Below are positions 48,610 to 61,523 of a stretch of 64,000 nt of DNA, piece by piece. The translations under genes were made by a program, and so were the position numbers. The notes below the pieces were generated by a model. It was not told the origin of the DNA. It made no database searches and worked only from the letters and a program-made list of their open reading frames with translations. The DNA lies in NCBI RefSeq assembly GCF_037975245.1, contig NC_092571.1, forward strand, positions 22,183,917-22,247,916. Reading direction: 5' to 3'. Numbering within the stretch: position 1 is the first letter of the stretch; each line of letters starts with the position of its first letter. This stretch comes from Apostichopus japonicus (lineage: Eukaryota; Echinodermata; Holothuroidea; Aspidochirotida; Stichopodidae).

Positions 48610-50061
48610 TGATGACGTCTTTTGCCGATCTTTTACAGCAAGTGCCTACACGGGGAGCTGTAAGTATTAGTTAATCCACCTAATATCTCAGTCCATACAG
48701 TGGCGCGATGGCTTGGCGCACTGTGCGAGCTGATGATCGAGACTCTCTTTTGCATCCGTGGTTCGAACCCCGGGTGATGACGTCTTTTACAGCAAGTGCC
48801 TACACGGGGAGCTGTAAGTATTAGTTAATCCACCTAACATCTCAGTCCATACAGTGGCGCGATGGCTTGGCGCACTGTGCGAGCTGATGATCGAGACTCT
48901 CTTTTGCATCCGTGGTTCGAACCCCGGGTGATGACGTCTTTTGCCGATCTTTTACAGCAAGTGCCTACACGGGGAGCTGTAAGTATTAGTTAATCCACCT
49001 AATATCTCAGTCCATACAGTGGCGCGATGGCTTGGCGCACTGTGCGAGCTGATGATCGAGACTCTCTTTTGCATCCGTGGTTCGAACCCCGGGTGATGAC
49101 GTCTTTTACAGCAAGTGCCTACACGGGGAGCTGTAAGTATTAGTTAATCCACCTAACATCTCAGTCCATACAGTGGCGCGATGGCTTGGCGCACTGTGCG
49201 AGCTGATGATCGAGACTCTCTTTTGCATCCGTGGTTCGAACCCCGGGTGATGACGTCTTTTGCCGATCTTTTACAGCAAGTGCCTACACGGGGAGCTGTA
49301 AGTATTAGTTAATCCACCTAATATCTCAGTCCATACAGTGGCGCGATGGCTTGGCGCACTGTGCGAGCTGATGATCGAGACTCTCTTTTGCATCCGTGGT
49401 TCGAACCCCGGGTGATGACGTCTTTTGCCGATCTTTTACAGCAAGTGCCTACACGGGGAGCTGTAAGTATTAGTTAATCCACCTAACATCTCAGTCCATA
49501 CAGTGGCGCGATGGCTTGGCGCACTGTGCGAGCTGATGATCGAGACTCTCTTTTGCATCCGTGGTTCGAACCCCGGGTGATGACGTCTTTTGCCGATCTT
49601 TTACAGCAAGTGCCTACACGGGGAGCTGTAAGTATTAGTTAATCCACCTAATATCTCAGTCCATACAGTGGCGCGATGGCTTGGCGCACTGTGCGAGCTG
49701 ATGATCGAGACTCTCTTTTGCATCCGTGGTTCGAACCCCGGGTGATGACGTCTTTTACAGCAAGTGCCTACACGGGGAGCTGTAAGTATTAGTTAATCCA
49801 CCTAACATCTCAGTCCATACAGTGGCGCGATGGCTTGGCGCACTGTGCGAGCTGATGATCGAGACTCTCTTTTGCATCCGTGGTTCGAACCCCGGGTGAT
49901 GACGTCTTTTGCCGATCTTTTACAGCAAGTGCCTACACGGGGAGCTGTAAGTATTAGTTAATCCACCTAATATCTCAGTCCATACAGTGGCGCGATGGCT
50001 TGGCGCACTGTGCGAGCTGATGATCGAGACTCTCTTTTGCATCCGTGGTTCGAACCCCGGG
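48610..50061 (+). repeat. Ordinary alternating L/S array
   Basis: Clean L and S units with no markers I could use. One L near 49.4 kb has CTAACATC. Confidence 0.9.
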
Positions 50062-53000
50062 TGATGACGTCTTTTACAGCAAGTGCCTACACGGGGAGCT
50101 GTAAGTATTAGTTAATCCACCTAATATCTCAGTCCATACAGTGGCGCGATAGCTTGGCGCACTGTGCGAGCTGATGATCGAGACTCTCTTTTGCATCCGT
50201 GGTTCGAACCCCGGGTGATGACGTCTTTTACAGCAAGTGCCTACACGGGGAGCTGTAAGTATTAGTTAATCCACCTAACATCTCAGTCCATACAGTGGCG
50301 CGATGGCTTGGCGCACTGTGCGAGCTGATGATCGAGACTCTCTTTTGCATCCGTGGTTCGAACCCCGGGTAATGACGTCTTTTACAGCAAGTGCCTACAC
50401 GGGGAGCTGTAAGTATTAGTTAATCCACTTAACATCTCAGTCCATACAGTGGCGCGATGGCTTGGCGCACTGTGCGAGCTGATGATCGAGACTCTCTTTT
50501 GCATCCGTGGTTCGAACCCCGGGTGATGACGTCTTTTGCCGATCTTTTACAGCAAGTGCCTACACGGGGAGCTGTAAGTATTAGTTAATCCACCTAATAT
50601 CTCAGTCCATACAGTGGCGCGATGGCTTGACGCACTGTGCGAGCTGATGATCGAGACTCTCTTTTGCATCCGTGGTTCGAACCCCGGGTGATGACGTCTT
50701 TTACAGCAAGTGCCTACACGGGGAGCTGTAAGTATTAGTTAATCCATCTAACATATCAGTCCATACAGTGGCGCGATGGCTTGGCGCACTGTGCGAGCTG
50801 ATGATCGAGACTCTCTTTTGCATCCGTGGTTCGAACCCCGGGTGATGACGTCTTTTGCCGATCTTTTACAGCAAGTGCCTACACGGGGAGCTGTAAGTAT
50901 TAGTTAATCCACCTAATATCTCAGTCCATACAGTGGCGCGATGGCTTGGCGCACTGTGCGAGCTGATGATCGAGACTCTCTTTTGCATCCGTGGTTCGAA
51001 CCCCGGGTGATGACGTCTTTTACAGCAAGTGCCTACACGGGGAGCTGTAAGTATTAGTTAATCCACCTAATATCTCAGTCCATACAGTGGCGCGATGGCT
51101 TGGCGCACTGTGCGAGCTGATGATCGAGACTCTCTTTTGCATCCGTGGTTCGAACCCCGGGTGATGACGTCTTTTACAGCAAGTGCCTACACGGGGAGCT
51201 GTAAGTATTAGTTAATCCACCTAATATCTCAGTCCATACAGTGGCGCGATGGCTTGGCGCACTGTGCGAGCTGATGATCGAGACTCTCTTTTGCATCCGT
51301 GGTTCGAACCCCGGGTGATGACGTCTTTTACAGCAAGTGCCTACACGGGGAGTTGTAAGTATTAGTTAATCCACCTAATATCTCAGTCCATACAGTGGCG
51401 CGATGGCTTGGCGCACTGTGCGAGCTGATGATCGAGACTCTCTTTTGCATCCGTGGTTCGAACCCCGGGTGATGACGTCTTTTGCCGATCTTTTACAGCA
51501 AGTGCCTACACGGGGAGCTGTAAGTATTAGTTAATCCACCTAATATCTCAGTCCATACAGTGGCGCGATGGCTTGGCGCACTGTGCGAGCTGATGATCGA
51601 GACTCTCTTTTGCATCCGTGGTTCGAACCCCGGGTGATGACGTCTTTTACAGCAAGTGCCTACACGGGGAGCTGTAAGTATTAGTTAATCCACCTAACAT
51701 CTCAGTCCATACAGTGGCGCGATGGCTTGGCGCACTGTGCGAGCTGATGATCGAGACTCTCTTTTGCATCGGTGGTTCGAACCCCGGGTGATGACGTCTT
51801 TTGCCGATCTTTTACAGCAAGTGCCTACACGGGGAGCTGTAAGTATTAGTTAATCCACCTAATATCTCAGTCCATACAGTGGCGCGATGGCTTGGCGCAC
51901 TGTGCGAGCTGATGATCGAGACTCTCTTTTGCATCCGTGGTTCGAACCCCGGGTGATGACGTCTTTTACAGCAAGTGCCTACACGGGGAGCTGTAAGTAT
52001 TAGTTAATCCACCTAATATCTCAGTCCATACAGTGGCGCGATGGCTTGGCGCACTGTGCGAGCTGATGATCGAGACTCTCTTTTGCATCCGTGGTTCGAA
52101 CCCCGGGTGATGACGTCTTTTGCCGATCTTTTACAGCAAGTGCCTACACGGGGAGCTGTAAGTATTAGTTAATCCACCTAATATCTCAGTCCATACAGTG
52201 GCGCGATGGCTTGGCGCACTGTGCGAGCTGATGATCGAGACTCTCTTTTGCATCCGTGGTTCGAACCCCGGGTGATGACGTCTTTTGCCGATCTTTTACA
52301 GCAAGTGCCTACACGGGTTGCTGTAAGTATTAGTTAATCCACCTAATATCTCAGTCCATACAGTGGCGCGATGGCTTGGCGCACTGTGCGAGCTGATGAT
52401 CGAGACTCTCTTTTGCATCCGTGGTTCGAACCCCGGGTGATGACGTCTTTTACAGCAAGTGCCTACACGGGGAGCTGTAAGTATTAGTTAATCCACCTAA
52501 CATCTCAGTCCATACAGTGGCGCGATGGCTTGGCGCACTGTGCGAGCTGATGATCGAGACTCTCTTTTGCATCCGTGGTTCGAACCCCGGGTGATGACGT
52601 CTTTTGCCGATCTTTTACAGCAAGTGCCTACACGGGGAGCTGTAAGTATTAGTTAATCCACCTAATATCTCAGTCCATACAGTGGCGCGATGGCTTGGCG
52701 CACTGTGCGAGCTGATGATCGAGACTCTCTTTTGCATCCGTGGTTCGAACCCCGGGTGATGACGTCTTTTACAGCAAGTGCCTACACGGGGAGCTGTAAG
52801 TATTAGTTAATCCACCTAATATCTCAGTCCATACAGTGGCGCGATAGCTTGGCGCACTGTGCGAGCTGATGATCGAGACTCTCTTTTGCATCCGTGGTTC
52901 GAACCCCGGGTGATGACGTCTTTTACAGCAAGTGCCTACACGGGGAGCTGTAAGTATTAGTTAATCCACCTAACATCTCAGTCCATACAGTGGCGCGATG

Positions 53001-55451
53001 GCTTGGCGCACTGTGCGAGCTGATGATCGAGACTCTCTTTTGCATCCGTGGTTCGAACCCCGGGTAATGACGTCTTTTACAGCAAGTGCCTACACGGGGA
53101 GCTGTAAGTATTAGTTAATCCACTTAACATCTCAGTCCATACAGTGGCGCGATGGCTTGGCGCACTGTGCGAGCTGATGATCGAGACTCTCTTTTGCATC
53201 CGTGGTTCGAACCCCGGGTGATGACGTCTTTTGCCGATCTTTTACAGCAAGTGCCTACACGGGGAGCTGTAAGTATTAGTTAATCCACCTAATATCTCAG
53301 TCCATACAGTGGCGCGATGGCTTGACGCACTGTGCGAGCTGATGATCGAGACTCTCTTTTGCATCCGTGGTTCGAACCCCGGGTGATGACGTCTTTTACA
53401 GCAAGTGCCTACACGGGGAGCTGTAAGTATTAGTTAATCCATCTAACATATCAGTCCATACAGTGGCGCGATGGCTTGGCGCACTGTGCGAGCTGATGAT
53501 CGAGACTCTCTTTTGCATCCGTGGTTCGAACCCCGGGTGATGACGTCTTTTGCCGATCTTTTACAGCAAGTGCCTACACGGGGAGCTGTAAGTATTAGTT
53601 AATCCACCTAATATCTCAGTCCATACAGTGGCGCGATGGCTTGGCGCACTGTGCGAGCTGATGATCGAGACTCTCTTTTGCATCCGTGGTTCGAACCCCG
53701 GGTGATGACGTCTTTTACAGCAAGTGCCTACACGGGGAGCTGTAAGTATTAGTTAATCCACCTAATATCTCAGTCCATACAGTGGCGCGATGGCTTGGCG
53801 CACTGTGCGAGCTGATGATCGAGACTCTCTTTTGCATCCGTGGTTCGAACCCCGGGTGATGACGTCTTTTACAGCAAGTGCCTACACGGGGAGCTGTAAG
53901 TATTAGTTAATCCACCTAATATCTCAGTCCATACAGTGGCGCGATGGCTTGGCGCACTGTGCGAGCTGATGATCGAGACTCTCTTTTGCATCCGTGGTTC
54001 GAACCCCGGGTGATGACGTCTTTTACAGCAAGTGCCTACACGGGGAGTTGTAAGTATTAGTTAATCCACCTAATATCTCAGTCCATACAGTGGCGCGATG
54101 GCTTGGCGCACTGTGCGAGCTGATGATCGAGACTCTCTTTTGCATCCGTGGTTCGAACCCCGGGTGATGACGTCTTTTGCCGATCTTTTACAGCAAGTGC
54201 CTACACGGGGAGCTGTAAGTATTAGTTAATCCACCTAATATCTCAGTCCATACAGTGGCGCGATGGCTTGGCGCACTGTGCGAGCTGATGATCGAGACTC
54301 TCTTTTGCATCCGTGGTTCGAACCCCGGGTGATGACGTCTTTTACAGCAAGTGCCTACACGGGGAGCTGTAAGTATTAGTTAATCCACCTAACATCTCAG
54401 TCCATACAGTGGCGCGATGGCTTGGCGCACTGTGCGAGCTGATGATCGAGACTCTCTTTTGCATCGGTGGTTCGAACCCCGGGTGATGACGTCTTTTGCC
54501 GATCTTTTACAGCAAGTGCCTACACGGGGAGCTGTAAGTATTAGTTAATCCACCTAATATCTCAGTCCATACAGTGGCGCGATGGCTTGGCGCACTGTGC
54601 GAGCTGATGATCGAGACTCTCTTTTGCATCCGTGGTTCGAACCCCGGGTGATGACGTCTTTTACAGCAAGTGCCTACACGGGGAGCTGTAAGTATTAGTT
54701 AATCCACCTAATATCTCAGTCCATACAGTGGCGCGATGGCTTGGCGCACTGTGCGAGCTGATGATCGAGACTCTCTTTTGCATCCGTGGTTCGAACCCCG
54801 GGTGATGACGTCTTTTGCCGATCTTTTACAGCAAGTGCCTACACGGGGAGCTGTAAGTATTAGTTAATCCACCTAATATCTCAGTCCATACAGTGGCGCG
54901 ATGGCTTGGCGCACTGTGCGAGCTGATGATCGAGACTCTCTTTTGCATCCGTGGTTCGAACCCCGGGTGATGACGTCTTTTGCCGATCTTTTACAGCAAG
55001 TGCCTACACGGGGAGCTGTAAGTATTAGTTAATCCACCTAATATCTCAGTCCATACAGTGGCGCGATGGCTTGGCGCACTGTGCGAGCTGATGATCGAGA
55101 CTCTCTTTTGCATCCGTGGTTCGAACCCCGGGTGATGACGTCTTTTACAGCAAGTGCCTACACGGGGAGCTGTAAGTATTAGTTAATCCACCTAACATCT
55201 CAGTCCATACAGTGGCGCGATGGCTTGGCGCACTGTGCGAGCTGATGATCGAGACTCTCTTTTGCATCCGTGGTTCGAACCCCGGGTGATGACGTCTTTT
55301 GCCGATCTTTTACAGCAAGTGCCTACACGGGGAGCTGTAAGTATTAGTTAATCCACCTAATATCTCAGTCCATACAGTGGCGCGATGGCTTGGCGCACTG
55401 TGCGAGCTGATGATCGAGACTCTCTTTTGCATCCGTGGTTCGAACCCCGGG
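50062..55451 (+). repeat. Two tandem 2695-bp seventeen-monomer higher-order repeats
   Basis: Copies at 50062-52756 and 52757-55451 are each ordered S S S L S L S S S L S L S L L S L (10 S + 7 L = 2695 bp). Seven marked sites recur in the same order: GCGATAGC, GGGTAATGAC, CACTTAACATC, CTTGACGCAC, CATCTAACATATC, GAGTTGTAAG and GCATCGGTGG (for example 50148/52843 and 51771/54466). The difference I noticed is CGGGTTGCTG at about 52317, in the first copy only. This is the best supported higher-order repeat in the window. Confidence 0.92.
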
Positions 55452-56573
55452 TGATGACGTCTTTTACAGCAAGTGCCTACACGGGGAGCTGTAAGTATTA
55501 GTTAATCCACCTAACATCTCAGTCCATACAGTGGCGCGATGGCTTGGCGCACTGTGCGAGCTGATGATCGAGACTCTCTTTTGCATCTGTGGTTCGAACC
55601 CCGGGTGATGACGTCTTTTGCCGATCTTTTACAGCAAGTGCCTACACGGGGAGCTGTAAGTATTAGTTAATCCACCTAATATCTCAGTCCATACAGTGGC
55701 GCGATGGCTTGGCGCACTGTGCGAGCTGATGATCGAGACTCTCTTTTGCATCCATGGTTCGAACCCCGGGTGATGACGTCTTTTACAGCAATTGCCTACA
55801 CGGGGAGCTGTAAGTATTAGTTAATCCACCTAACATCTCAGTCCATACAGTGGCGCGATGGCTTGGCGCACTGTGCGAGCTGATGATCGAGACTCTCTTT
55901 TGCATCCGTGGTTCGAGCCCCGGGTGATGACGTCTTTTGCCGATCTTTTACAGCAAGTGCCTACACGGGGAGCTGTAAGTATTAGTTAATCCACCTAATA
56001 TCTCAGTCCATACAGTGGCGCGATGGCTTGGCGCACTGTGCGAGCTGATGATCGAGACTCTCTTTTGCATCCGTGGTTCGAGCCCCGGGTGATGACGTCT
56101 TTTGCCGATCTTTTACAGCAAGTGCCTACACGGGGAGCTGTAAGTATTAGTTAATCCACCTAATATCTCAGTCCATACAGTGGCGCGATGGCTTGGCGCA
56201 CTGTGCGAGCTGATGATCGAGACTCTCTTTTGCATCCGTGGTTCGAACCCCGGGTGATGACGTCTTTTACAGCAAGTGCCTACACGGGGAGCTGTAAGTA
56301 TTAGTTTATCCACCTAACATCTCAGTCCATACAGTGGCGCGATGGCTTGGCGCACTGTGCGAGCTGATGATCGAGACTCTCTTTTGCATCCGTGGTTCGA
56401 ACCCCGGGTGATGACGTCTTTTGCCGATCTTTTACAGCAAGTGCCTACACGGGGAGCTGTAAGTATTAGTTAATCCACCTAATATCTCAGTCCATACAGT
56501 GGCGCGATGGCTTGGCGCACTGTGCGAGCTGATGATCGAGACTCTCTTTTGCATCCGTGGTTCGAACCCCGGG
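54649..56573 (+). repeat. Duplicated twelve-monomer segment, copy 1 (1925 bp)
   Basis: Order S L L S L S L S L L S L (5 S + 7 L = 1925 bp). Markers shared with 58323-60247 at exactly 3674 bp are GCATCTGTGG (55.58 kb), ATCCATGG (55.75 kb), AGCAATTGCC (55.79 kb), TTCGAGCCCC (55.91 and 56.08 kb) and TTAGTTTATCC (56.3 kb). Its first part overlaps the end of the second 2695-bp repeat. A minus-strand 66-codon frame at 56113-56313 is opened by TTAGTTTATCC and is fortuitous. Confidence 0.9.
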
Positions 56574-58179
56574 TGATGACGTCTTTTACAGCAAGTGCCT
56601 ACACGGGGAGCTGTAAGTATTAGTTAATCCACCTAACATCTCAGTCCATACAGTGGCGCGATGGCTTGGCGCACTGTGCGAGCTGATGATCGAGACTCTC
56701 TTTTGCATCGGTGGTTCGAACCCCGGGTGATGACGTCTTTTGCCGATCTTTTACAGCAAGTGCCTACACGGGGAGCTGTAAGTATTAGTTAATCCACCTA
56801 ATATCTCAGTCCATACAGTGGCGCGATGGCTTGGCGCACTGTGCGAGCTGATGATCGAGACTCTCTTTTGCATCCGTGGTTCGAACCCCGGGTGATGACG
56901 TCTTTTACAGCAAGTGCCTACACGGGGAGCTGTAAGTATTAGTTAATCCACCTAATATCTCAGTCCATACAGTGGCGCGATGGCTTGGCGCACTGTGCGA
57001 GCTGATGATCGAGACTCTCTTTTGCATCCGTGGTTCGAACCCCGGGTGATGACGTCTTTTGCCGATCTTTTACAGCAAGTGCCTACACGGGGAGCTGTAA
57101 GTATTAGTTAATCCACCTAATATCTCAGTCCATACAGTGGCGCGATGGCTTGGCGCACTGTGCGAGCTGATGATCGAGACTCTCTTTTGCATCCGTGGTT
57201 CGAACCCCGGGTGATGACGTCTTTTGCCGATCTTTTACAGCAAGTGCCTACACGGGGAGCTGTAAGTATTAGTTAATCCACCTAATATCTCAGTCCATAC
57301 AGTGGCGCGATGGCTTGGCGCACTGTGCGAGCTGATGATCGAGACTCTCTTTTGCATCCGTGGTTCGAACCCCGGGTGATGACGTCTTTTACAGCAAGTG
57401 CCTACACGGGGAGCTGTAAGTATTAGTTAATCCACCTAACATCTCAGTCCATACAGTGGCGCGATGGCTTGGCGCACTGTGCGAGCTGATGATCGAGACT
57501 CTCTTTTGCATCCGTGGTTCGAACCCCGGGTGATGACGTCTTTTGCCGATCTTTTACAGCAAGTGCCTACACGGGGAGCTGTAAGTATTAGTTAATCCAC
57601 CTAATATCTCAGTCCATACAGTGGCGCGATGGCTTGGCGCACTGTGCGAGCTGATGATCGAGACTCTCTTTTGCATCCGTGGTTCGAACCCCGGGTGATG
57701 ACGTCTTTTGCCGATCTTTTACAGCAAGTGCCTACACGGGGAGCTGTAAGTATTAGTTAATCCACCTAATATCTCCGTCCATACAGTGGCGCGATGGCTT
57801 GGCGCACTGTGCGAGCTGATGATCGAGACTCTCTTTTGCATCCGTGGTTCGAACCCCGGGTGATGACGTCTTTTACAGCAAGTGCCTACACGGGGAGCTG
57901 TAAGTATTAGTTAATCCACCTAACATCTCAGTCCATACAGTGGCGCGATGGCTTGGCGCACTGTGCGAGCTGATGATCGAGACTCTCTTTTGCATCCGTG
58001 GTTCGAACCCCGGGTGATGACGTCTTTTACAGCAAGTGCCTACACGGGGAGCTGTAAGTATTAGTTAATCCACCTAATATCTCAGTCCATACAGTGGCGC
58101 GATAGCTTGGCGCACTGTGCGAGCTGATGATCGAGACTCTCTTTTGCATCCGTGGTTCGAACCCCGGGTGATGACGTCT
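56574..58179 (+). repeat. Partial third copy of the 2695-bp repeat, with two extra monomers
   Basis: It starts with the S carrying GCATCGGTGG (56.71 kb) and runs L, S with CTAATATC, L, L, S, L as in the 2695-bp unit. Two extra monomers follow (L with TCTCCGTCC at 57.77 kb, then S) before the S with GCGATAGC (58.1 kb). It looks like the last third of the repeat followed by the start of the next, with a two-monomer insertion. Confidence 0.75.
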
Positions 58180-58322
58180 TTTACAGCAAGTGCCTACACG
58201 GGGAGCTGTAAGTATTAGTTAATCCACCTAATATCTCAGTCCATACAGTGGCGCGATGGCTTGGCGCACTGTGCGAGCTGATGATCGAGACTCTCTTTTG
58301 CATCCGTGGTTCGAACCCCGGG

Positions 58323-60247
58323 TGATGACGTCTTTTACAGCAAGTGCCTACACGGGGAGCTGTAAGTATTAGTTAATCCACCTAATATCTCAGTCCATAC
58401 AGTGGCGCGATGGCTTGGCGCACTGTGCGAGCTGATGATCGAGACTCTCTTTTGCATCCGTGGTTCGAACCCCGGGTGATGACGTCTTTTGCCGATCTTT
58501 TACAGCAAGTGCCTACACGGGGAGCTGTAAGTATTAGTTAATCCACCTAATATCTCAGTCCATACAGTGGCGCGATGGCTTGGCGCACTGTGCGAGCTGA
58601 TGATCGAGACTCTCTTTTGCATCCGTGGTTCGAACCCCGGGTGATGACGTCTTTTGCCGATCTTTTACAGCAAGTGCCTACACGGGGAGCTGTAAGTATT
58701 AGTTAATCCACCTAATATCTCAGTCCATACAGTGGCGCGATGGCTTGGCGCACTGTGCGAGCTGATGATCGAGACTCTCTTTTGCATCCGTGGTTCGAAC
58801 CCCGGGTGATGACGTCTTTTACAGCAAGTGCCTACACGGGGAGCTGTAAGTATTAGTTAATCCACCTAACATCTCAGTCCATACAGTGGCGCGATGGCTT
58901 GGCGCACTGTGCGAGCTGATGATCGAGACTCTCTTTTGCATCCGTGGTTCGAACCCCGGGTGATGACGTCTTTTGCCGATCTTTTACAGCAAGTGCCTAC
59001 ACGGGGAGCTGTAAGTATTAGTTAATCCACCTAATATCTCAGTCCATACAGTGGCGCGATGGCTTGGCGCACTGTGCGAGCTGATGATCGAGACTCTCTT
59101 TTGCATCCGTGGTTCGAACCCCGGGTGATGACGTCTTTTACAGCAAGTGCCTACACGGGGAGCTGTAAGTATTAGTTAATCCACCTAACATCTCAGTCCA
59201 TACAGTGGCGCGATGGCTTGGCGCACTGTGCGAGCTGATGATCGAGACTCTCTTTTGCATCTGTGGTTCGAACCCCGGGTGATGACGTCTTTTGCCGATC
59301 TTTTACAGCAAGTGCCTACACGGGGAGCTGTAAGTATTAGTTAATCCACCTAATATCTCAGTCCATACAGTGGCGCGATGGCTTGGCGCACTGTGCGAGC
59401 TGATGATCGAGACTCTCTTTTGCATCCATGGTTCGAACCCCGGGTGATGACGTCTTTTACAGCAATTGCCTACACGGGGAGCTGTAAGTATTAGTTAATC
59501 CACCTAACATCTCAGTCCATACAGTGGCGCGATGGCTTGGCGCACTGTGCGAGCTGATGATCGAGACTCTCTTTTGCATCCGTGGTTCGAGCCCCGGGTG
59601 ATGACGTCTTTTGCCGATCTTTTACAGCAAGTGCCTACACGGGGAGCTGTAAGTATTAGTTAATCCACCTAATATCTCAGTCCATACAGTGGCGCGATGG
59701 CTTGGCGCACTGTGCGAGCTGATGATCGAGACTCTCTTTTGCATCCGTGGTTCGAGCCCCGGGTGATGACGTCTTTTGCCGATCTTTTACAGCAAGTGCC
59801 TACACGGGGAGCTGTAAGTATTAGTTAATCCACCTAATATCTCAGTCCATACAGTGGCGCGATGGCTTGGCGCACTGTGCGAGCTGATGATCGAGACTCT
59901 CTTTTGCATCCGTGGTTCGAACCCCGGGTGATGACGTCTTTTACAGCAAGTGCCTACACGGGGAGCTGTAAGTATTAGTTTATCCACCTAACATCTCAGT
60001 CCATACAGTGGCGCGATGGCTTGGCGCACTGTGCGAGCTGATGATCGAGACTCTCTTTTGCATCCGTGGTTCGAACCCCGGGTGATGACGTCTTTTGCCG
60101 ATCTTTTACAGCAAGTGCCTACACGGGGAGCTGTAAGTATTAGTTAATCCACCTAATATCTCAGTCCATACAGTGGCGCGATGGCTTGGCGCACTGTGCG
60201 AGCTGATGATCGAGACTCTCTTTTGCATCCGTGGTTCGAACCCCGGG
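58323..60247 (+). repeat. Duplicated twelve-monomer segment, copy 2 (1925 bp)
   Basis: Counterpart of 54649-56573 at +3674 bp with all the listed markers: ATCTGTGG (59.26 kb), ATCCATGG (59.43 kb), AGCAATTGCC (59.46 kb), TTCGAGCCCC (59.59 and 59.75 kb) and TTAGTTTATCC (59.98 kb). The next S (60248) lacks the GCATCGGTGG found at 56574, so the match ends there. A minus-strand 66-codon frame at 59787-59987 is the duplicate of that at 56113. Confidence 0.9.
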
Positions 60248-61204
60248 TGATGACGTCTTTTACAGCAAGTGCCTACACGGGGAGCTGTAAGTATTAGTTA
60301 ATCCACCTAACATCTCAGTCCATACAGTGGCGCGATGGCTTGGCGCACTGTGCGAGCTGATGATCGAGACTCTCTTTTGCATCCGTGGTTCGAACCCCGG
60401 GTGATGACGTCTTTTACAGCAAGTGCCTACACGGGGAGCTGTAAGTATTAGTTAATCCACCTAACATCTCAGTCCATACAGTGGCGCGATGGCTTGGCGC
60501 ACTGTGCGAGCTGATGATCGAGACTCTCTTTTGCATCCGTGGTTCGAACCCCGGGTGATGACGTCTTTTGCCGATCTTTTACAGCAAGTGCCTACACGGG
60601 GAGCTGTAAGTATTAGTTAATCCACCTAATATCTCAGTCCATACAGTGGCGCGATGGCTTGGCGCACTGTGCGAGCTGATGATCGAGACTCTCTTTTCCA
60701 TCCGTGGTTCGAACCCCGGGTGATGACGTCTTTTGCCGATCTTTTACAGCAAGTGCCTACACGGGGAGCTGTAAGTATTATTTAATCCACCTAATATCTC
60801 AGTCCATACAGTGGCGCGATGGCTTGGCGCACTGTGCGAGCTGATGATCGAGACTCTCTTTTGCATCCGTGGTTCGAACCCCGGGTGATGACGTCTTTTA
60901 CAGCAAGTGCCTACACGGGGAGCTGTAAGTATTAGTTAATCCACCTAACATCTCAGTCCATACAGTGGCGCGATGGCTTGGCGCACTGTGCGAGCTGATG
61001 ATCGAGACTCTCTTTTGCATCCGTGGTTCGAACCCCGGGTGATGACGTCTTTTGCCGATCTTTTACAGCAAGTGCATACACGGGGAGCTGTAAGTATTAG
61101 TTAATCCACCTAATATCTCAGTCCATACAGTGGCGCGATGGCTTGGCGCACTGTGCGAGCTGATGATCGAGACTCTCTTTTGCATCCGTGGTTCGAACCC
61201 CGGG
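60248..61204 (+). repeat. Ordinary L/S array
   Basis: Standard units. Private changes are CTTTTCCATCC (60.70 kb), TATTATTTAATCC (60.78 kb) and GTGCATACACG (61.07 kb). Confidence 0.88.
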
Positions 61205-61523
61205 TGATGACGTCTTTTGCCGATCTTTTACAGCAAGTGCCTACACGGGGAGCTGTAAGTATTAGTTAATCCACATAATATCTCAGTCCATACAGTGGCG
61301 CGATGGCTTGGCGCACTGTGCGAGCTGATGATCGAGACTCTCTTTTGCATCCGTGGTTCGAACCCCGGAAGATGACGTCTTTTACAGCAAGTGCCTACAC
61401 GGGGAGCTGTAAGTATTAGTTAATCCACCTAACATCTCAGTCCATACAGTGGCGAGATGGCTTGGCGCACTGTGCGAGCTGATGATCGAGACTCTCTTTT
61501 GCATCCGTGGTTCGAACCCCGGG
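61205..61523 (+). repeat. L-S pair related to 48291-48609
   Basis: L with CACATAATATC ending CCGGAAGATG, followed by S with GGCGAGATGG, 12914 bp from the matching pair. GGAAGATG could derive from the GGATGATG of the other copy by one further change. The next unit, an L from 61524, also has GGCGAGATGG, a combination absent at 48 kb. Confidence 0.83.
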
